Shown piece by piece: positions 5,629 through 5,751 of a stretch of DNA of 5,751 nt. The notes beneath the pieces were generated by a model that was given only the letters and a program-made list of their open reading frames with translations, was not told the origin of the DNA and made no database searches. The stretch covers positions 1-5,751 of the forward strand of contig JACPAW010000148.1 in the NCBI GenBank assembly GCA_016180605.1, given 5' to 3'. Every line of letters starts with the position of its first letter. The first letter of the stretch is position 1. Both the position numbers and the translations under genes were made by a program. Origin of the DNA: Candidatus Omnitrophota bacterium (GTDB taxonomy: Bacteria; Omnitrophota; Gorgyraeia; Aquiviventales; Aquiviventaceae).

Positions 5629-5665
5629 TGCGGGGTGGAGCAGTCAGGTAGCTCGTCGGGCTCAT
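5629..5665 (+). tRNA. Initiator tRNA-fMet(CAU), 5' exon, interrupted after the anticodon
   Basis: The sequence matches the 5' half of bacterial initiator tRNA: acceptor strand TGCGGGG, T8, D-stem GAGC (5638-5641) paired with GCTC (5651-5654), anticodon-stem strand TCGGG with its three consecutive G residues (5658-5660), then CT and anticodon CAT (5663-5665). A11-U24 in the D-stem and the GGG run are initiator hallmarks. Position 1 is T instead of the usual C, and whether the 1-72 mismatch survives depends on the 3' exon outside the window. The expected continuation (A37, then the CCCGA-type stem) is absent after CAT. Instead the sequence enters an intron. Confidence 0.88.
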
Positions 5666-5751
5666 TGGACACCAAGCACCTCTATGCAGTGGGCTGGTGG
5701 TCCGCTTGGGCTGCCCGGTACGGAAACGGCCGGGTGACACCCGTCAAAGTC
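5666..5751 (+). ncRNA. Group I intron in tRNA-fMet, 5' part (cut by window end)
   Basis: Group I introns are self-splicing RNAs, and copies directly after the anticodon are known in bacterial tRNAs, including cyanobacterial tRNA-fMet and the Azoarcus tRNA-Ile(CAU). Here the internal guide sequence GTGGGC (5689-5694) pairs with exon bases GCTCAT (5660-5665) in six pairs that end in the U-G wobble expected at the 5' splice site. A P2 hairpin follows: 5714-5718 with 5730-5734, an inner CG pair step and a GAAA tetraloop (5723-5726). Then comes TCAAAGTC (5744-5751), which fits the P3-J3/4-P4 start UCAAANUC seen in the Azoarcus and Anabaena tRNA introns (subgroup IC3). The catalytic core, the 3' splice site and any homing endonuclease lie beyond the window. 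Confidence 0.82.

Overview
The window is chromosomal DNA of a bacterium of moderate GC content, probably with a Gram-negative type of envelope. It carries a lipobox-bearing lipoprotein, an FtsB-type division protein, an FtsH-family membrane protease and a bacterial initiator tRNA. I cannot place it in a phylum from the sequence. The divergence of the FtsH-like protein and the unrecognised lipoprotein suggest a poorly characterised lineage. Nearly all of it is tightly packed housekeeping sequence.

Left part (1-1170, + strand): two tandem GC-rich hairpin units (5-50 and 73-117), then a sigma70-type promoter and a short operon of thioredoxin (trxA) and glycinamide ribonucleotide formyltransferase (purN). 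The purN start is ambiguous: its only good Shine-Dalgarno sequence points at an AUC codon.

Middle (1157-3768, - strand): an FtsH-like AAA+ zinc protease with almost no periplasmic domain, overlapping a downstream predicted lipoprotein of unknown function. Its promoter lies so close to the start codon that the mRNA should be leaderless. The lipoprotein gene runs into purN tail to tail with a 14-nt overlap.

Right part (3769-5751, + strand): a divergent promoter, then a compact 158-bp element whose ends are inverted repeats flanked by ATAAT direct repeats. It can fold into a closing stem plus three arms. It sits exactly between the promoter -10 box and enolase (eno). eno overlaps ftsB by 34 nt. 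The ftsB stop codon overlaps the -35 box of a strong promoter for initiator tRNA-Met(CAU). That tRNA is interrupted directly after the anticodon by what reads as the 5' end of a group I intron: an internal guide sequence with a U-G pair at the splice site, a GAAA-capped P2 and a UCAAANUC core motif. The intron runs off the end of the window.

The genes serve redox balance, purine synthesis, membrane proteolysis, glycolysis, cell division and translation initiation. No defence or secretion gene cluster is visible. The unusual content is in the noncoding parts: the intron in the initiator tRNA, the foldable element between the eno promoter and its gene, and the covarying hairpin pair at the left edge.
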